Part shown: piece after piece, positions 14,604 to 18,424 of the stretch
Layout: every line of letters starts with the position of its first letter
Position numbering within the stretch: position 1 is the stretch's first letter
Assembly (NCBI GenBank): GCA_937897085.1
Contig: CALCOR010000207.1
Location: forward strand, 1 to 18,424
DNA: 18,424 nt
Reading direction: 5' to 3'
Source of the DNA: an uncultured euryarchaeote
GTDB taxonomy: Archaea > Thermoplasmatota > Poseidoniia > Poseidoniales > Thalassarchaeaceae
Notes under the pieces: model-generated
Seen by the model: the letters and a program-made list of their open reading frames with translations, nothing else
What the model was told of the DNA's origin: nothing
Database searches by the model: none
Program-made: the position numbers and the translations under genes

Positions 14604-15242
14604 TCAATCGTTGTCGCCCGTGGTCAGGATCATCAGAACAGGACCACCCTCGTGCACCTCGAGCAGCACATGACCTCCTTCGGCGAGATTCGACAGTCCG
14701 CGGTCTGAGAACTGGATGCGTTCTTCTTTGATCGGCCAACTCGTTCCTGACAGGCTGATGGTCGCAGACCTGAGCGCGAACAGAGACAGAACGGTACCTT
14801 CCTCCATCCCCAGTTGCAACCGGTCGCAGCAGCGCAGACCCATGTCACCACCGAGATGGATTGAGATGTCGAGTTCGTCAGACGCGTCTGCCAGCGCTCC
14901 CCAGACGGCTAGCTGGTGGTCCGCCCGTCCCCCGGATGCTCCGATGATTGTCACTCTCGTCCTGCCGATGTGCTTCATGTGCGCCATCGCCTTGGCGAGG
15001 TCACTGCTCTCTTGGCTCGGTAGTTCGACCACCTCACAGCCTCCAGCCTCTGCCCAATTTCGGTCCTCATCACTCACTGAATCGAGATCCCCCAGCAACA
15101 GGTCAGGCACCACCTTGAGAGCGCGGAAGTGCGCCAATCCTCCATCCACGGCTACCGCCAGGCCACCTTGCAGGAGTTCCAGCAGATGTTCCTCATCGGA
15201 CAGTTCTCCGGCAGCCACAAGCACCGCCCTACGCTCGTCCAT
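14604..15242 (-). CDS. thiN: thiamine pyrophosphokinase
   Basis: Transfers pyrophosphate from ATP to thiamine to make thiamine diphosphate, as part of thiamine salvage in the cytoplasm. The 212-residue protein, numbered from ATG 15242, has the catalytic-domain signatures in order: AVDGGLAHFRAL (31-42), PDLLLGDLDSVSDE (46-59) with the metal-binding GDxDS, LPSQESSDLAKAM (74-86), and GASGGRADHQL (101-111). The third motif usually reads P..KDxTDxE; here Lys and Thr are Gln and Ser, which may mark a divergent subgroup. The C-terminal beta-barrel half (SATISLSGTSWPI and onward) is present. The frame opens with TTG 15251 and GTG 15245, but ATG 15242 gives the expected N-terminus; no ribosome binding site is visible. 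No other thiamine gene is in the window. It diverges from the FG-GAP protein gene. Confidence 0.88.
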   Translation of the reverse strand: MDERRAVLVAAGELSDEEHLLELLQGGLAVAVDGGLAHFRALKVVPDLLLGDLDSVSDEDRNWAEAGGCEVVELPSQESSDLAKAMAHMKHIGRTRVTIIGASGGRADHQLAVWGALADASDELDISIHLGGDMGLRCCDRLQLGMEEGTVLSLFALRSATISLSGTSWPIKEERIQFSDRGLSNLAEGGHVLLEVHEGGPVLMILTTGDND

Positions 15243-15317
15243 CACTAGCAAGCGGACCGCCGCGATGCCATCACTCTTGCCTCGCTGGTCATGGCGCGGC
15301 CGCCGGGAACACTTTTG

Positions 15318-18300
15318 ATGGTCCGTGGGTTGCTCGGCCCCATGGGGGCCGAATGTGACCGGTTCCCCAGCGTTCGTTACGCAGCGCTGCTGATGTTGCT
15401 GATGCTGTTCGCCTCGCTGTCACCACTCGCTGGAATCTCACAAATCTCCGACGATTCGGAGGCCGATCTTCCACAGGCCATCACCCGTGCTCACAGCGTC
15501 TCGTTCAATTCGGGTCATGGTGAGCAACTCGCCGGAGATGAATTCGTCATCAATGCGACGGACTGGACTGTCGAAGCGCGCCGTGGACTCGATGATTGGA
15601 TCAGTAGAGCGGTCGGCGGATCATTGTCATCGGTGGGTCACCTAGACTTGGCCCGCGATGACCGTGGCAGAGCACGTGGCTGCGCTCACATCCCAGGTCA
15701 AGGACTGATGTCGGTCAAGCTCGAGTTCGGCAGTGGTGCCCCCACCAGCAGCATCGTGGAGGAGGGCAGCGGAACTCTAGGGGGAGCGTGCTCGATCGCC
15801 ATTGACGAACGTGAATCAGTACACATCGCCTACGTCGACGATAATCAGCATGTCAGCATCGCTCGTGAGACCTACGACTACCAATGGCATGTCCGCACCA
15901 TCGAGGACAGCATCACCGTGACTGACCCCGTCAAGTTGCTGCTACGTTCCAAACCAGGTCCATTGAACGGTGCGGAGATCATCCTCTACCGCGATGCGAC
16001 CGCGCACACGCTGCACATGTCTGACTTCACCAGCACATACTGGCTGCACTCACAGTTGCTCCAAGGCCAGACCATCGGCGCCGACTTCGACGCCTACCTA
16101 GACTCCGACGACAACATCCACCTGCTCTACGTAGACACCGCCACCAACGAGTTACGCACCGCTCTGTGGAACTCCAGCGGCGGCCCATATGAGACCGTAG
16201 TTGACTCGGGTGCAGGCATCGGTTCAGCACTATCTTTCCAGGCGGATGCAACCACCGGCACGGAGCAGTTCGCCTTCTCCAATGGCAGTGGGTCGCTGCG
16301 CATCGTACGCGACCTGACGGGACAGGAAGACGGTCGTCTCGACCCGACGCCAACGGAACTGACCATCGGCAACAGGGACAACGAGTACGCCAAACAAGCG
16401 TTCAGCAACGTCGACCTGAACTGTGACGGAATCTCAGACATGGTTGTCTCAGAGCCGGCGGCGGACGGAACAGCCGGAGAGGTGCACATCTGGTACGGCT
16501 CGACTGCGGGAATATCGAGCACCCCATCCGTGACTCTGGGGGGAACTGCTGGCGGTGACCGCTTCGGGCACAGCACGGTACCTGCAGGGGACGTGAATGG
16601 CGACGGATGTGACGATCTGGCGGTCGGTGCTCCCGGACAGATGAACGCGAACAGCATTGCTAGTGGCGTGGTTCACGTCTTCCATGGCAAGACAGGAGGA
16701 TTGGAATCTTCAGCAAGCTGGACGGCTGAGGGGGATGCGAACGGATACAAGTTCGGGGGGACGGTTGCCAGCGCGGGTGATGTCAACAACGATGGGTATG
16801 ACGATTTGCTCGTAGCCGCGACGGGCTGGACTTCTGGTCCAACGCGCACAGGGCAGATCTACCTGTACGACGGGGGCGCAAATGGCCTCGCAACGACAGG
16901 ACATTCTTGGTCGAGAGATGGCTCTGGTACGAACCTCGTGTTAGGATTCACGATGGCGGGTGTCGGCGACGCCAACAACGATGGATTCGATGACGTGGCG
17001 ATTGCCTCCACCCGAGATTTCAGCGACCTCAGCGGCTACAGCCGCGTGCAGGTCTACCATGGCAGCGCAAATGGCCTGCCATTCTCGTATGCACAGGAGT
17101 GGTCGATGGACCGACAGAGCACACTGTTCGGTCGCGCATTGGCTCCACTAGGAGACATCAACGGTGACAATTACGACGACCTTGCAATCGGTGAGCCTCT
17201 CAACGACAGCAGTTCAGGAGCGTCGTCGGCTGGCAAGGTATGGATTTTCACAGGAAGTTCCACCGGATTTTCCAAGAACCCTGCATTGGAAATCGAAGGT
17301 GAGGTAGCCGGGCAACTGTTTGGGTCGGCCATCGCTGCAGTCGGCGACATCAACGATGATGGCAGCACTGAGATACTCATCACATCGCTAGAGTACGGAA
17401 ACGCGGGTGGCAAGGTCCACTTCTACTATTCCGATCAAGCCGAGTTGCTGCGCTCAGGGACTAACCCGTTGCTGGTTCAAGGGGTCACCGGTCAGCACCT
17501 CGGTCGCACGCTCTCAGGCGGAGGTGACGTCGACGATGATGGCCTGCTTGAACTGCTGATTACCTCTATAGACAAGGACATGTCGGGTAATGACGCCAGC
17601 ACGGTAATACTATTCGAAAAGCGAAATTTCGAGCGGCTGGATGAGACCCGCAACGTTGCAACGCTCGATCTCGACATGGACGATCAGGGTAGAATGCACA
17701 TGCTGGTCGCCGATGGATCGACCAGCACGCATCTCGAGCGGCCCAACGAGGCGACCGAACCAAACGAGCCGTGGCGAGAACATGTTCTGAACACAAGCCA
17801 ATCCGCGATGGTGGTCACCAGGTCCGGTAAGGCGATAATTCTGGCATGGGACGGAAGTGAACTCGCCTTCCATGAACAGTCAGCACACACTGTGCTGTCG
17901 TTGTCACAATTGATCACAGTCAATGACATCCACGATCTGGACTTGGCGATAATCGATGAACAGAGTCGTATATTCTACTCTGAGACGCACAATGCCTCAA
18001 CCTCATTCGGAAAGATTCGAGGGGAAACAGATTCTGGATACTACACCACGGTATTGAGTGACAACTCAACTTCGATCATGGCTTTCAACGCAACTTCGGC
18101 CATCGCCGATCACGATGTTGGAAGTTCGTGCGTGTTCAGTAACGGAACGACTGCATTCGCTCGCGTTGCGGGTAATGAATCAGTGGTCACTTACTACGAA
18201 GAAGATGGCAACTCATCCACATACACTCTGTCGACGGACGCCGCTTTGTCAATCGACATCTCCTGCCGTATCTCCTCCCTGTTGGTGGCAATGCAGACCC

Positions 18301-18424
18301 TGACTTCGTACGAACTGTTGGAGTACAACGATGGCGTTAACTCCCTAAACTCAGGTTCCGCATCTGTCACATCCGCAGAAGCACTGATTGTCGATCCATC
18401 TGCTGGAACTGCTCTGTTCGCATC
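15318..18424 (+). CDS. giant exported FG-GAP (integrin-alpha-like) beta-propeller protein, 3' end outside window
   Basis: The frame is open from ATG 15318 to the window edge (1035 codons and continuing). An N-terminal signal sequence has its hydrophobic core at about 22-36 (AALLMLLMLFASLSPLAG); in-frame ATG 15342 is an alternative start. Seven DxNxDGxxD-type calcium loops start at about residues 366, 425, 488, 551, 613, 677 and 737, a spacing of 59-64, as expected of a complete seven-bladed FG-GAP propeller; typical units are GDVNGDGCDDLAVGAP and GDINGDNYDDLAIGEP. The region before it (about 60-350) and after it (about 783 onward) has a different repeat of the kind DxxxxxHIAYVD (residues 162-174 and 261-273) and DMDDQGRMHMLVADGS (about 786). 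No membrane anchor is seen yet; it would lie beyond the edge. An adhesion or ligand-binding surface role is inferred. Base composition is visibly more AT-rich in the last 900 bases than in the central surface genes. Confidence 0.85.
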   Translation, partial: MVRGLLGPMGAECDRFPSVRYAALLMLLMLFASLSPLAGISQISDDSEADLPQAITRAHSVSFNSGHGEQLAGDEFVINATDWTVEARRGLDDWISRAVGGSLSSVGHLDLARDDRGRARGCAHIPGQGLMSVKLEFGSGAPTSSIVEEGSGTLGGACSIAIDERESVHIAYVDDNQHVSIARETYDYQWHVRTIEDSITVTDPVKLLLRSKPGPLNGAEIILYRDATAHTLHMSDFTSTYWLHSQLLQGQTIGADFDAYLDSDDNIHLLYVDTATNELRTALWNSSGGPYETVVDSGAGIGSALSFQADATTGTEQFAFSNGSGSLRIVRDLTGQEDGRLDPTPTELTIGNRDNEYAKQAFSNVDLNCDGISDMVVSEPAADGTAGEVHIWYGSTAGISSTPSVTLGGTAGGDRFGHSTVPAGDVNGDGCDDLAVGAPGQMNANSIASGVVHVFHGKTGGLESSASWTAEGDANGYKFGGTVASAGDVNNDGYDDLLVAATGWTSGPTRTGQIYLYDGGANGLATTGHSWSRDGSGTNLVLGFTMAGVGDANNDGFDDVAIASTRDFSDLSGYSRVQVYHGSANGLPFSYAQEWSMDRQSTLFGRALAPLGDINGDNYDDLAIGEPLNDSSSGASSAGKVWIFTGSSTGFSKNPALEIEGEVAGQLFGSAIAAVGDINDDGSTEILITSLEYGNAGGKVHFYYSDQAELLRSGTNPLLVQGVTGQHLGRTLSGGGDVDDDGLLELLITSIDKDMSGNDASTVILFEKRNFERLDETRNVATLDLDMDDQGRMHMLVADGSTSTHLERPNEATEPNEPWREHVLNTSQSAMVVTRSGKAIILAWDGSELAFHEQSAHTVLSLSQLITVNDIHDLDLAIIDEQSRIFYSETHNASTSFGKIRGETDSGYYTTVLSDNSTSIMAFNATSAIADHDVGSSCVFSNGTTAFARVAGNESVVTYYEEDGNSSTYTLSTDAALSIDISCRISSLLVAMQTLTSYELLEYNDGVNSLNSGSASVTSAEALIVDPSAGTALFA
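15335..15351 (+). promoter_or_regulatory. GC-rich hairpin with ATG in its loop
   Basis: CGGCCCC-ATG-GGGGCCG is a perfect 7-bp inverted repeat whose 3-base loop is the in-frame ATG at 15342, the second candidate start of the FG-GAP gene. If translation begins there, the start codon would be presented in or hidden by a stable stem; if it begins at ATG 15318, the repeat lies in the ninth codon region and may be coincidental. Confidence 0.35.

Noticed and set aside
2900..18424. CRISPR array or mobile element suggested by repeated motifs
   Set aside because: All repeats found are in-frame coding repeats with diverged units; there are no uniform repeats with spacers, no transposase or integrase, and no flanking inverted or target-site repeats.

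Overview
The window reads as a compact, GC-rich piece of archaeal chromosome, most likely a planktonic euryarchaeon of the Marine Group II / Poseidoniales type. This is an inference from gene content, not a database result. The signs are large secreted proteins with aspartate-rich thrombospondin type 3-like (TSP3-like) repeats and C-terminal membrane anchors, two free-standing Lrp/AsnC ligand-binding domains without a DNA-binding half, a polyprenyl-phosphate-mannose-synthase-like glycosyltransferase, archaeal-type GGAGGTG ribosome binding sites mixed with starts that look leaderless, and a bacterial-type UvrC. No tRNA, rRNA, CRISPR array, insertion sequence or phage gene was seen. The longest gene-free stretch is about 160 bases.

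Left part (1-2890): the C-terminal part of UvrC (cut by the window edge), a small acidic lipoprotein-like protein, a DUF309 protein, a minus-strand pair of stand-alone Lrp/AsnC effector domains, and a SLOG/DUF2493-type nucleotide-binding protein behind a probable TATA box.

Central part (2900-13797): three cell-surface proteins and two glycosyltransferases. A 1620-residue protein carries a parallel beta-helix, six PKD-like modules, one transmembrane helix and an acidic cytoplasmic tail. A GT2 gene on the minus strand and a GT4 gene on the plus strand diverge from a shared 130-base region. An 805-residue protein with TSP3-like repeats overlaps the gene for a smaller single-pass surface protein, which has its own near-perfect ribosome binding site, so the two are probably made together. 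The many N-x-S/T sequons in the surface proteins make a role for the two glycosyltransferases in surface glycosylation plausible but unproven.

Right part (13813-18424): a three-helix membrane protein with a MerT-like Cys-Cys motif, a convergent TTG-initiated membrane protein with an Asp-rich linker, a thiamine pyrophosphokinase, and a very large exported protein that runs off the right edge. The last has seven evenly spaced FG-GAP (integrin-alpha-like) calcium motifs, flanked on both sides by a different repeat type.

The most interesting theme is the density of single-pass or secreted calcium-binding surface proteins (beta-helix/PKD, TSP3, FG-GAP) beside glycosyltransferases, with unusual cytoplasmic tails. 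GC-rich inverted repeats also lie on or next to candidate start codons of three of these genes.
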